From Musicola paradisiaca NCPPB 2511 (GTDB lineage Bacteria; Pseudomonadota; Gammaproteobacteria; Enterobacterales; Enterobacteriaceae): a stretch of 64,000 nt of DNA. The position numbers were made by a program, and so were the translations under genes. Below the pieces are notes generated by a model that saw only the letters and a program-made list of their open reading frames with translations, was not told the origin of the DNA and made no database searches. Of this stretch, positions 8,745 through 16,673 are shown one piece after another; the first letter of the stretch is position 1, and each line of letters begins with the position of its first letter. The stretch covers positions 2,149,635 through 2,213,634 of the forward strand of contig NZ_CM001857.1 of NCBI RefSeq assembly GCF_000400505.1, read 5' to 3'.

Positions 8745-9581
8745 CTATTCACTGAAACGCAGCGCCAACCCGCTGCTCTGTTGCTCGGGCACCAGAACCC
8801 GACCGACGGAGTGTTGATACGCGATATCGCCGTGGCGCAAGCTGTCGGTCAACCGTGATAGCGATGACACCCGGAAATCCAGGGCGATCATCCGCGTCCC
8901 CTTGGCGCGCTCCGGCGGTAGACGGTATTCCTCCATTGCCTGCGATGGAGTGATGACCCGCAGGCAGGCCGTTCCCGCCGGCAGCAGCCAGCCGTGTTCG
9001 GCGGTTTCCTCCAGCGGGGATTGGGCGAACAGGCGCGCATAGGGCGCGATGGCGGCGTGGGGATCCTCCGCCATGATGACGAACGCGGTCATCGCCTGGA
9101 CGCTGTTGGGGTGCTGTTGCCATGCCGGTTGCCACACCGCCTGCGGCGTGAGGTGCTGGCAGAAGAAACTGAAGCCGTAATCGATAGCGTTAGCGTTCAG
9201 CCGGGTGATGCAAAACTTCGCCGTCAACTGACGGCCGTCCGGTAGCGTGACCGGACGCGAAAATGCTGTCGGCGGTTCGCCGTCGAGCCCGCATCGTTGC
9301 AACTGCGGGTAGACCTGCTGCGCGTCCGTGGTTTTCCACACCAACCCGGCCAGGCCGGGCGGCGTCTGCCATAGACCACGTTTGCCCGGTGCTCTCTCCG
9401 GTTCGTAGCCCAGCAGTTCCAGATAGTTGTCGCCAAAAATAGCCAGATGGTTGCTGGAGCCCATCGAGTGATGGCCGCGTGTGGACAGTTGAAACCCCAT
9501 GCGCTGGAACAACGCACAGGCCCGGTCGAGCTGCTCATTCACATTGATCACCGCGTGATCGATAACAGGCGTGAGCGGCAT
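8745..9581 (-). CDS. VOC/glyoxalase-like protein at the end of the liv-type operon
   Basis: A 278-residue protein of the vicinal-oxygen-chelate fold, resembling the two-module Glyoxalase_3-like group. The first module starts with IDHAVINV, whose histidine is the usual first metal ligand, and continues HHSMGSSNHLAIFGDNYLELLGY, holding further ligand candidates. A second related module begins around residue 150 (MTAFVIMAEDPHAAIAPYARLF). The group includes metal-dependent lyases, isomerases and dioxygenases as well as non-enzymatic members, so the reaction is unknown. It lies 42 bp after livF-like with its own GGAGAA ribosome site, as last gene of a six-gene operon, which suggests it acts on the imported compound. 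Confidence 0.75.
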   Translation of the reverse strand: MPLTPVIDHAVINVNEQLDRACALFQRMGFQLSTRGHHSMGSSNHLAIFGDNYLELLGYEPERAPGKRGLWQTPPGLAGLVWKTTDAQQVYPQLQRCGLDGEPPTAFSRPVTLPDGRQLTAKFCITRLNANAIDYGFSFFCQHLTPQAVWQPAWQQHPNSVQAMTAFVIMAEDPHAAIAPYARLFAQSPLEETAEHGWLLPAGTACLRVITPSQAMEEYRLPPERAKGTRMIALDFRVSSLSRLTDSLRHGDIAYQHSVGRVLVPEQQSSGLALRFSE

Positions 9582-9623
9582 TATGTATTCTCCTTGGTCA
9601 TCGTCGTGATTCTCCGTGGCTTA

Positions 9624-10343
9624 TCAGGCGGCGCGCCCGCCGAAATAGAGTTCGCGCATCTGCGGGTCATTCAACAAGGCGTCGGCGGGGCCGCTCATGG
9701 CGACTTTTCCCAGCGCCAACACATAGGCGCGATCGGAAATGTGCAGCGCTTCCATGGCGTTTTGCTCCACCATCAGGATGGTCACTTTTTCCTGACGGCG
9801 AACGGTTTGGATGGCGCTGAACACGTCCTGCAACATTTTAGGCGACAATCCGGCGGAGGGTTCATCCAGCAGTAGCACCGAAGGGCTGGGCATCAGCGCC
9901 CGAGCCAACGCCAGAATCTGCCGTTCGCCGCCGGAGAGGGCCGAGGCGGGCGCGTGCCATTTGCGGCGCAGCATCGGGTATTGTTCCGCCAGTTGCGCCA
10001 TGCGCAGACGCCGTTGCCTGGGGGCCAGAAACTGCCCGCCGGTTTGCAGGTTTTCCGCCACGGTCAGGTTGTTGAAGACATTATCCAACTGCGGTACGAA
10101 CCCCAGCGCGCATTCGCGGATTTTGCGGTGCACCGGAATGGCGGCGGTTTCCTGGCCGTTAATCTCGATGCTGCCCTGACGCGGAGAGAGAAAACCCGCG
10201 ATGCATTTCAGCAGTGTGGACTTGCCGCATCCGTTGGGGCCGAGCAGGGTAACGATTTCCGCTTGCGCCACCGTCAACGACACACCGTGCAGGATATCAA
10301 TACCGGCGCTGTAACCGGCCACCACTTGATTTAGTGCGATCAT
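9624..10343 (-). CDS. LivF-type ABC transporter ATPase
   Basis: A 239-residue ATPase of the branched-chain amino-acid importer class. Walker A is GPNGCGKST, the ABC signature is SGGERQILALARALM, and Walker B is VLLLDEPSAGLSP, followed by the H-loop region VEQN typical of LivF. The start at 10343 overlaps the livG-like stop in an ATGA and is preceded by GGGAGGAGG. A longer in-frame extension upstream lies inside livG and is not real. With the LivG-like ATPase it forms the heterodimer that drives uptake through LivH and LivM. Confidence 0.9.
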   Translation of the reverse strand: MIALNQVVAGYSAGIDILHGVSLTVAQAEIVTLLGPNGCGKSTLLKCIAGFLSPRQGSIEINGQETAAIPVHRKIRECALGFVPQLDNVFNNLTVAENLQTGGQFLAPRQRRLRMAQLAEQYPMLRRKWHAPASALSGGERQILALARALMPSPSVLLLDEPSAGLSPKMLQDVFSAIQTVRRQEKVTILMVEQNAMEALHISDRAYVLALGKVAMSGPADALLNDPQMRELYFGGRAA

Positions 10344-11122
10344 ATCGCCTCCTCCCGTAATGTTGCGTTGCCCGCCCCTAGGTAGGCGTCCAGTACCTGT
10401 TGATTGCGCGAGAGTTCGTCGGGGGCGCAATCGGCGACGATGTGCCCGCGATCCAGCACGATGCAGCGCTGACACAGCGTGCCGATGAAGTGCATATCAT
10501 GCTCGATCACCAGCAGGGAGATGCCTTGCCGGCTCAAGCTACGCAAGGTCTCTACCAGATCCTGGCGTAATTTGGGGTGTACGCCGGCCATGGGCTCGTC
10601 AAGCATCAGCACGGATGGTTTGCCCATCAGGGCGCAGGCGATGCCCAGCAGTTTTTTCTGCCCGCCGGACAACGCGGCGGCCGGCAAGTCCCGCACGTTG
10701 TCCAGCCGTAGTGTATCCAGTAACCCACGGGCCTGGGCCCGATCCTCCCGCTCGGCGCGGCGGCCGGAAGGCAGCGACAGCAGGCCGTTCCAGACGCCGT
10801 GATGGCGGGTGCCGGCCGCCATCACCACGTCCAATACGCTCATTTTTGCCGGCATGGCCGGGAGCTGAAAGGTACGGGCGATGCCGGCGTCGATGATTTT
10901 ATGCGTCGCCAGTGTATCGAGGCGTTGCTCTCTGAGCGTGATGGTGCCGCGATCGACAGGGGTAAATCCGGAGATGGCGTTAAGCAGAGTGCTTTTCCCG
11001 GAGCCATTGGGCCCCAATAGCCCCAGAATCTCGCCCCGATGCAGGCTAAACGTGACCGATTCCAGTACCCGGTTGCCGCCAAAGGCTTTGCTGATGTTCT
11101 CCACATGAAGCAGTCGGGTCAT
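10340..11122 (-). CDS. LivG-type ABC transporter ATPase
   Basis: A 260-residue ATPase. Walker A is GPNGSGKST, the signature is LSGGQKKLLGIACALM, and Walker B is VLMLDEPMAGVHP, with IEHDMHFI as the H-loop, typical of LivG. The C-terminal VLDAYLG is also family-like. It overlaps livM-like upstream and livF-like downstream by four bases each (ATGA), so translation is probably coupled. Confidence 0.9.
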   Translation of the reverse strand: MTRLLHVENISKAFGGNRVLESVTFSLHRGEILGLLGPNGSGKSTLLNAISGFTPVDRGTITLREQRLDTLATHKIIDAGIARTFQLPAMPAKMSVLDVVMAAGTRHHGVWNGLLSLPSGRRAEREDRAQARGLLDTLRLDNVRDLPAAALSGGQKKLLGIACALMGKPSVLMLDEPMAGVHPKLRQDLVETLRSLSRQGISLLVIEHDMHFIGTLCQRCIVLDRGHIVADCAPDELSRNQQVLDAYLGAGNATLREEAI

Positions 11123-12006
11123 GATAAGACCCTCATTTTTTCAGGCAGCAGTCCACCGGGGCGGGTCAGCAGGCATAACAGCATGGCAAGTCCCGTCAGC
11201 CCTAACCGCAGCGCGCCGGTCAGGTCGGAGCCGATCTGCAGATAGTCTCTGGCGAAAGGAATAAAGTTGTATAAGACTTCCACCAACGCCACGCCCAGCA
11301 ACACCCCACGGATATTACCCAGCCCGCCGATCATCACCATGCTCCAGATGAGAAAGGTTTCCGATGACAACAGATAGTCGGGGCTGACATAGGCGGTGTA
11401 CCAGGCCAGCAGCATACCGGCCAGGCTGCACATCAGGGCGCTGCACATCAGGGCGCGGCACTTGAGCCACGGCAGGGCGTAGCCCATACACATCGCCAGT
11501 TGCGGCTGTTCGCGCATCAGACGTAGCGCACGGCCGAAGCGGCTGTCGGCCAGGCGTACCGACGCCAGCGTGCAGAGTATGAGCACAATGAAAATCAGTG
11601 CGGCGAAGATCAGCGCGTCGGTGGCTTGTCCGTCGCTCGACCAGGGGGCGCTCAGGCCGCCGATGCCCTGGGCGCCGCCGGTCAACCCGCCAGCATTCAT
11701 GACGGCGATACGGATGATTTCCGCCAGCGCGAGGGTGGCGATCCCCCAATAGTCGGCGGAAAGCTGACGCCCCAGCAACGCCATCAGTATGCTCACCAGC
11801 AGCGCACAGAGGATCCCCGCCGGGATGACCACCAGTAGCGGTAGATCGAATTGGCTGCCGATACCGATGGCGTAAGCGCCGATGCCGACGAAAGCGATAT
11901 GGCCGAAGTTCAGCAGGCCGGCATAACCTGCCTGCAGATTGAGGGCCAGCGCAATAATGGCGTAGATACCGCCGATACAGCAGATATGCAATAAGAACTC
12001 AGACAC
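11119..12006 (-). CDS. LivM-type ABC permease
   Basis: A 295-residue integral membrane protein, about nine or ten helices, of the LivM class. It has the family segment LNLQAGYAGLLNFGHIAFVGIGAYA near the N-terminus and SETFLIWSMVMIGGLGNIRGVLLG near the C-terminus. Its start overlaps the end of livH by eight bases. It pairs with LivH to form the channel. Confidence 0.9.
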   Translation of the reverse strand: MSEFLLHICCIGGIYAIIALALNLQAGYAGLLNFGHIAFVGIGAYAIGIGSQFDLPLLVVIPAGILCALLVSILMALLGRQLSADYWGIATLALAEIIRIAVMNAGGLTGGAQGIGGLSAPWSSDGQATDALIFAALIFIVLILCTLASVRLADSRFGRALRLMREQPQLAMCMGYALPWLKCRALMCSALMCSLAGMLLAWYTAYVSPDYLLSSETFLIWSMVMIGGLGNIRGVLLGVALVEVLYNFIPFARDYLQIGSDLTGALRLGLTGLAMLLCLLTRPGGLLPEKMRVLS

Positions 12007-12892
12007 GGCGCACCTCCCGGTTGAACAGGCCGTATGGACGCAACAGCAGCGCCAACAGCAGCATGACGAATGACGATGTGTTAACCCAAGTCACCGGGAT
12101 AAACGCCATCTCTCTATCCACTAACCAGCCCCAGTTGATCGTCGTCACCAGTGTTTCCGTGGTGGCGATCAGCAACGCGCCGAAGAGTGCGCCCAGCGGG
12201 TTGCCGAGCCCGCCCAGGATGGCCGAGGCCAACACCGGCAGCATCAGATCGTTACCCTGGTTGATATAGGCGCTGGCGTTCATCGCCATCATCGAACCGC
12301 CGATGCCGGCCAGCATACCGGCCAACAGATTGACGCTATGCACGATGGCGCTGGCGTTCAACCCGGAGGCCGCCGCCAGATCACGGTTACTGGCCAGTGC
12401 CCGGATGGCGCGCCCTTGCGGGGTATGGAACAGCAGGGCGCCGAAGATCAGCACCAGCGCCGCGGTAAAGGCGAGGCTCCAGACTTCGTCGGCGGAAATC
12501 CGTGAGCCTGCTATCTGCCAGATGTCGCTGATGGGCAGCTGATAACTGATAGGGGACGATCCCTCGACCCCGAGCATGAGGGCGATCAGCACCATCGATA
12601 CCGCCAGCGAGCCAATCATGGCGTTGGCGGTGCCGGTTTTCAGTAAGGGCTGAAAGACCCAGTGGTGCAACAGCATGGACAGCAAGCCGCAGATCACCGC
12701 GGAAAACAGCATCGCCTGTGAGAGGTGCATGCCCAGTTGCAACCCGGCGGCGGTCAGAAAGGCACCGACCATGGCGTATTGCATATGGGCAATGTTGGCG
12801 AACCGTACCAGCCCATACACCAGGCTTAACCCCAGTGCGACCAGCGACAAATCCGCGGTGCGAATCAATGTGTCGAGAATAAACTGCAACAT
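11999..12892 (-). CDS. LivH-type ABC permease
   Basis: A 297-residue membrane protein, first permease of the operon. It shows SLVYGLVRFANIAHMQYAMVGAF, the LivH N-terminal signature, and LPVLASAILGGLGNPLGALFGALLI, the conserved cytoplasmic loop that touches the ATPase. It lies 40 bp after the binding-protein gene. Confidence 0.9.
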   Translation of the reverse strand: MLQFILDTLIRTADLSLVALGLSLVYGLVRFANIAHMQYAMVGAFLTAAGLQLGMHLSQAMLFSAVICGLLSMLLHHWVFQPLLKTGTANAMIGSLAVSMVLIALMLGVEGSSPISYQLPISDIWQIAGSRISADEVWSLAFTAALVLIFGALLFHTPQGRAIRALASNRDLAAASGLNASAIVHSVNLLAGMLAGIGGSMMAMNASAYINQGNDLMLPVLASAILGGLGNPLGALFGALLIATTETLVTTINWGWLVDREMAFIPVTWVNTSSFVMLLLALLLRPYGLFNREVRRV

Positions 12893-12932
12893 AACGTATC
12901 CCTGCTGGCGTAACGTTAACGAGGATGTCGGA

Positions 12933-14060
12933 TTAGCGTGCGATCAGGTTTCCGTCGGCCGCTTTGACCTGCAAGTACGGTTGGCTCTGACGCTGGTTGT
13001 CCGTATCCAGATCGAGCTTGCCGGTCAGTCCGGTGAAGCCCGGCGCAACGGTTTGCATGGCGCTAATCATCGCTGCGGGTTCCGCGCTGTGTGCCTGCCG
13101 GATGGCGGCGGCGGCCAGCATGACGCTGTCGAAGGCGTAGCTGCCGTATACCGAGCGCGGCTTTTCATTGAAACGTTGTTGATAAGTGACCGCGTAACTT
13201 TTATCGCCGTCGACGGCGGCGCGATCCCCGATGCCGGCCACTTCCATACCGAGTTGACCGTTGGTGTACTGGGCCGGCGAGCCGGCGATAGCCATGGTCA
13301 GGTACATGCCATACCAGGGGGTCTGGTGCAGCCCCAGCTCCCAGGCTTCGCGGTTAAGCACGATCGCATCTTGGCCGTAGCTGGTATAAACGTATGCATC
13401 CGGGTGCGCGCGGGCGATTTGTTCCAGTTCGCGGCGGTAAGACGGCTGCCCGCTGGTGTACAACACGTTGGCGACGACTTTGCCGCCGGCTTTTTCAAAG
13501 GCTTGGGTGAACTGTTCCGCCATGCCCTGTCCGTAGGCGCCGTCGGGGGCGACAAAGGCCACTTTACGCCAGCCTTGTTTCCAGACATCTTGCGCCGAGA
13601 AGCGGGCAGAGAGATCGTCCAGCCCGATGACGCTCCATGAGGTCTTGCCGATTTTGCGCACATCGGTACTGGTGCCGGAGATATTGATGTGTAGCAGATG
13701 GTTTTTCACCAGATACTGGCCCACCGGGATAGTGACGCTGGAAGAAAAGTCGCCCACGACCAGCGGCACCTTGTTAACTTGTGTCAGTTTGCGTACCGCA
13801 TTCAGGCCCGTTACCGGGTTGCCGGCAGAGTCTTCGGTAATCACAGTGAGTTTTTGTCCGTTAACGCCGCCGTGGGCGTTAATGTTTTCCACCGCCAGTT
13901 CGATTCCGCGGCGTTGATCTTCGCCGATGCTGGCGCTGGTGCCGGTTAGCGGCAAAATCGCGCCCAGATTCACATCGGCATAAGCGGTATGTACCGACGC
14001 TGACAAGGCCATGCCCGTTACAGCGGACAGCGTAATAACCTGACGTAAACGACTCTTCAT
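12933..14060 (-). CDS. LivJ/LivK-type periplasmic substrate-binding protein
   Basis: A 375-residue exported binding protein, first gene of the operon. A signal peptide runs over about residues 1-28 (basic MKSRLRQ, hydrophobic core, cleavage after TAYA). The mature part starts VNLGAILPLTGTSASIGEDQRRGIELAVENIN, the typical HAAT-family opening. ISGTSTDVR and FVAPDGAYGQGMAEQFTQAF are ligand-loop and lobe signatures. The family binds branched-chain amino acids but also amides, urea and aromatic acids, so the ligand is open. The nearest upstream regulator is the divergent GntR gene. Confidence 0.9.
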   Translation of the reverse strand: MKSRLRQVITLSAVTGMALSASVHTAYADVNLGAILPLTGTSASIGEDQRRGIELAVENINAHGGVNGQKLTVITEDSAGNPVTGLNAVRKLTQVNKVPLVVGDFSSSVTIPVGQYLVKNHLLHINISGTSTDVRKIGKTSWSVIGLDDLSARFSAQDVWKQGWRKVAFVAPDGAYGQGMAEQFTQAFEKAGGKVVANVLYTSGQPSYRRELEQIARAHPDAYVYTSYGQDAIVLNREAWELGLHQTPWYGMYLTMAIAGSPAQYTNGQLGMEVAGIGDRAAVDGDKSYAVTYQQRFNEKPRSVYGSYAFDSVMLAAAAIRQAHSAEPAAMISAMQTVAPGFTGLTGKLDLDTDNQRQSQPYLQVKAADGNLIAR

Positions 14061-14301
14061 AAGGGGTCTCCGGTGCTGACGAATAGGTTATGCCCGTCAT
14101 AATTTCAGGTTTTCGGCGCATCGGCTTTACTCACTCCTTCCGCTGATGGTTGTCATCAGCATGTGAGGATTCGCCATGTGGTGACGTCATGGCGAGCTTG
14201 CCTGTAAAAGGTCGACGTGTAGCGTGGTTCAAAATGTCGGCCGATTGCCCTGCAACACGAACTATTATGGGGATAACGGTAATACGCACAAGTGAATGTA
14301 A

Positions 14302-14315
14302 AAGTGCATACAGTT
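14302..14315 (+). promoter_or_regulatory. Operator-like motif, copy 1
   Basis: AAGTGCATACAGTT matches copy 3 in 12 of 14 positions and is followed by GTGTGTTAAG. The motif AAGTGYATRCASWT is roughly palindromic, as expected for a GntR/FCD dimer. Confidence 0.6.
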
Positions 14316-14491
14316 GTGTGTTAAGCAACCAACGTGCCAGCCGATGGCGCATAACAGAAAAATACCTGGAGATGCGAGCGTGAAGTCAGGGGTTTTATGA
14401 ATAAATACAACGGGTCGGTTAAATAAAATAAAAATATCTCTGAGCCGTCCGTCATCGTTATTCAACAAGGGTTATAGGTCTTTATGTGCAT

Positions 14492-14505
14492 ATGTGTATA
14501 CACTT
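14492..14505 (-). promoter_or_regulatory. Operator-like motif, copy 2
   Basis: The plus strand reads ATGTGTATACACTT, so the motif lies on the minus strand as AAGTGTATACACAT. Its core GTGTATACAC is a perfect 10-bp palindrome and the most symmetric of the three copies. Confidence 0.6.
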
Positions 14506-14612
14506 ATTGCTATTTTGGCGCAGCCGATGCCATATTTTGGTGCAAAATAATGGTGTGATATGGAATGTATTCTTTTTTTTAGCGTATTTTTTTCATAACA
14601 TCTTTATCGAAA

Positions 14613-14626
14613 AAGTGTATGCAGTT
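14613..14626 (+). promoter_or_regulatory. Operator-like motif, copy 3
   Basis: AAGTGTATGCAGTT, followed by TTGTGTTGAG, is about 125 bp upstream of the GntR start and repeats copy 1 including its right flank. Confidence 0.6.
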
Positions 14627-14751
14627 TTGTGTTGAGTTGTGTTTATAGCTGTGCTATGAATTATTCATTATCGGTGTGAATAATATTTTCCCGTTTTTTA
14701 AATCGGGTTCATCACGGATAAAAATAATCGAAGAGAATAAAAGGGGTCATT

Positions 14752-15471
14752 GTGGTTATTGCCAAAAAAACGGCGCGCAGTGCCGATAGTGTTGAGAAAG
14801 TGTATGAAAAGATAAAAACACTGGCTATCGACTACCACTTTCGGCCCGGTGAACGGATTAATGAGGTGGAACTGTCCACGCAGCTGGGTGTGTCGCGCAC
14901 GCCGGTACGCGAGGCGCTCAATCGCTTGGCTAAGGACGGGTTTATGAATTTTGTGCCAAACCGGGGTTTTTATTCCCGCGACCTCACGCCAGAAGGGGTG
15001 CGCGAGTTGTATGAAGTCCGCATGGTGATTGAGCAGGCGACGTTTCGCTTCGCCTGTTTGCGGGCTACCGATGAAGAAATCGCCGCGACGACGGCGATCT
15101 GGGAGGATGTCAGCCTGCGACAGGCTCAGCAGCAGGTGCCTCAGGATTGGGAAAAGATTGCCGAGGCCGACGAGCATTTTCATATGGAAATTGCCCGTAT
15201 TTCCCAAAATGCCCGGCTGTATGAAATGTTGGACAGCCTAAATTCATTAAGCCGTTTCTTTCGCCGTATTGATCTGGAAACGCCGGTGCGTCGGAATAAT
15301 GCCTATGATGAGCATGTGGACATTATTGCTGCATTGCGTCAACGGGATGTCGATACCGGGGTTAAATTAATTGAACAACATATTTCCCTGAGCGCAGAAC
15401 ATGCTGTTGAAGTCACCAAAGAGGGATTGGCGCGTATTTATTTTGGTAAGAAATCATCGTCAGTAGTCTGA
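14752..15471 (+). CDS. GntR-family regulator, FCD subfamily
   Basis: A 239-residue DNA-binding protein. The winged helix (about 10-75) contains the GntR signature LSTQLGVSRTPVREALNRLAKDGF. The C-terminal helical FCD effector domain (about 85-215) contains YEVRMVIEQATFRFAC, EADEHFHMEIARISQN and the late histidine-bearing YDEHVDIIAALRQRD, which supply the metal/ligand pocket in this subfamily. FCD regulators usually sense organic or amino acids and control adjacent catabolic genes. The start is GTG after AAAAGGGG. It is divergent from the liv-type operon, with three shared motifs between. Confidence 0.88.
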   Translation: MVIAKKTARSADSVEKVYEKIKTLAIDYHFRPGERINEVELSTQLGVSRTPVREALNRLAKDGFMNFVPNRGFYSRDLTPEGVRELYEVRMVIEQATFRFACLRATDEEIAATTAIWEDVSLRQAQQQVPQDWEKIAEADEHFHMEIARISQNARLYEMLDSLNSLSRFFRRIDLETPVRRNNAYDEHVDIIAALRQRDVDTGVKLIEQHISLSAEHAVEVTKEGLARIYFGKKSSSVV

Positions 15472-15563
15472 ATTTTGCGTTGTCACTCAATAGAACGGCG
15501 GCGTTCGGAATGATGGCGCGCCGCGCTGAAATAATATTGAATCTGGAAGGATTGTTGCCAATG

Positions 15564-15673
15564 CTGGCTATTGGCTATTGGCTATTGGCTATTGGCTATT
15601 GGCTATTGGCTATTGGCTATTGGCTATTGGCTATTGGCTATTGGCTATTGGCTATTGGCTATTGGCTATTGGC
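15564..15673. repeat. Heptanucleotide tandem repeat, (TTGGCTA)14
   Basis: Fourteen perfect copies of TTGGCTA occupy 15571-15668, with one imperfect copy before (CTGGCTA) and a partial copy after (TTGGC). Since the unit is 7 bp, three units span seven codons, and every reading frame gives the same heptapeptide series. It lies in the gap between the GntR gene and the reductase-like gene. Such perfect arrays change length by slippage, so this is probably a variable-number repeat. Confidence 0.95.
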
Positions 15674-15835
15674 ATTATGTTGTCAGGGTTATATTTCTTG
15701 AGGCGGTATTACTCATCATTTTTCTTCAGATTGCCATAAAAAGGCAGTCATCCATTCAGCCAACACAGACCGTGGTTAAGCGGCATAGGTTAAGCGGCAT
15801 AACTGTATTATTCGTCTGTTTTCGGGAGAGCGAGC

Positions 15836-16639
15836 ATGAGCCATATTCATTTTATCGGCGCCGGCCAGATGGCCGAAGCCATTATCCGCGCGGCTATTCG
15901 TCGTCAGGCCGTCAGCGCCGGCGAGATCACGCTGTCTGATATCGACCCGCAACGTGTCCTGACGTTGCGCGAGCGTTACCAGCTAACCAACCCGCTCAGC
16001 GAGCATGGGGCGATAGCGGGTGCGGATTACATCGTGATGGGGGTACGCCCGCAGGATGACATCGCGGCGGTTGCCGAGACGATCAACCGGTACGCTGCAC
16101 CGCAGGCGACGGTGATTTCGATCATCGCGGGCGTCACGCTGGCGCAGCTCGCGTCCCTGCTGGGGGCGGAACGGCCCATCGTGCGCACCATCCCCAATAC
16201 CCTGACCGATACCGGCCTGGGTTACAGCGGCGTGGTATGCAATGCGCAGGCCAAGATCGAACCGTTGCGACCGTTCCTCGAAAGTTTCGGCAAGGTGATG
16301 ATGTTGGAGGAGCGGCTGATCGATGTCTTTACCGGTTATGCGGTGGCCGGCGTGAATTATGTGTATTACTTCATTGAGTCGCTGGCGGATGCGGGTGTGT
16401 TGGCCGGGTTGCCTCGTCAACAGGCGACGCAGGTGGCGTGGGAAAATCTGGTGGGCGCGGTGGAGATGCTGAAAGCCAGCGGCTGCCATCCGCGCCAGCT
16501 GATGGATATCAATAACTCCCCGGCCGGGGTGGGGATTAACGGCCTGTACGAGCTGAATAACAGCGACTTCGCCGCGGGTTTGCAGCGCAGCGTTATGGCG
16601 GCAGTACGGCGAACCACCGCGTTGTCTTCCGGCCGCTGA
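15836..16639 (+). CDS. Pyrroline-5-carboxylate-reductase-like protein with altered signature motifs
   Basis: A 267-residue protein aligning with ProC along its length. The Rossmann domain (about 1-160) opens HFIGAGQMAEAIIRAA and holds VMGVRPQD and RTIPNT, all close to ProC (VKPQ, RAMPNTP). The C-terminal helical dimer domain is also ProC-like. However, two highly conserved ProC motifs are changed. GSGPAY is AGVNYV (171-176), and the substrate-binding SPGGTT is SPAGVG (228-233). It therefore probably reduces a different imine or keto substrate with NAD(P)H. GGGAGAG precedes the ATG. It lies between two regulators, 34 bp from the convergent MocR gene. Confidence 0.85.
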   Translation: MSHIHFIGAGQMAEAIIRAAIRRQAVSAGEITLSDIDPQRVLTLRERYQLTNPLSEHGAIAGADYIVMGVRPQDDIAAVAETINRYAAPQATVISIIAGVTLAQLASLLGAERPIVRTIPNTLTDTGLGYSGVVCNAQAKIEPLRPFLESFGKVMMLEERLIDVFTGYAVAGVNYVYYFIESLADAGVLAGLPRQQATQVAWENLVGAVEMLKASGCHPRQLMDINNSPAGVGINGLYELNNSDFAAGLQRSVMAAVRRTTALSSGR

Positions 16640-16673
16640 TCGCGCCTTGTCCCGTTTTCAGGCGATATCGCCA

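Larger units (their letters stand above)
14061..14751. promoter_or_regulatory. Long divergent control region between the liv-type operon and the GntR gene
   Basis: This 691-bp gap has no gene. From about 14260 it becomes AT-rich. It contains three copies of a 14-bp operator-like motif (listed separately), two of which are followed by the similar string TGTGTTRAG. Its length is unusual for a simple divergent pair and suggests more than one promoter or looping. Confidence 0.6.

Noticed and set aside
15564..15673. CRISPR array
   Set aside because: Units are 7 bp with no spacers, and no cas gene is present.
15480..15701. Open frame of LAIGYWL repeats across the heptanucleotide array
   Set aside because: A 7-bp unit gives the same peptide in any frame, so openness is not evidence of coding. 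No ribosome site is visible.
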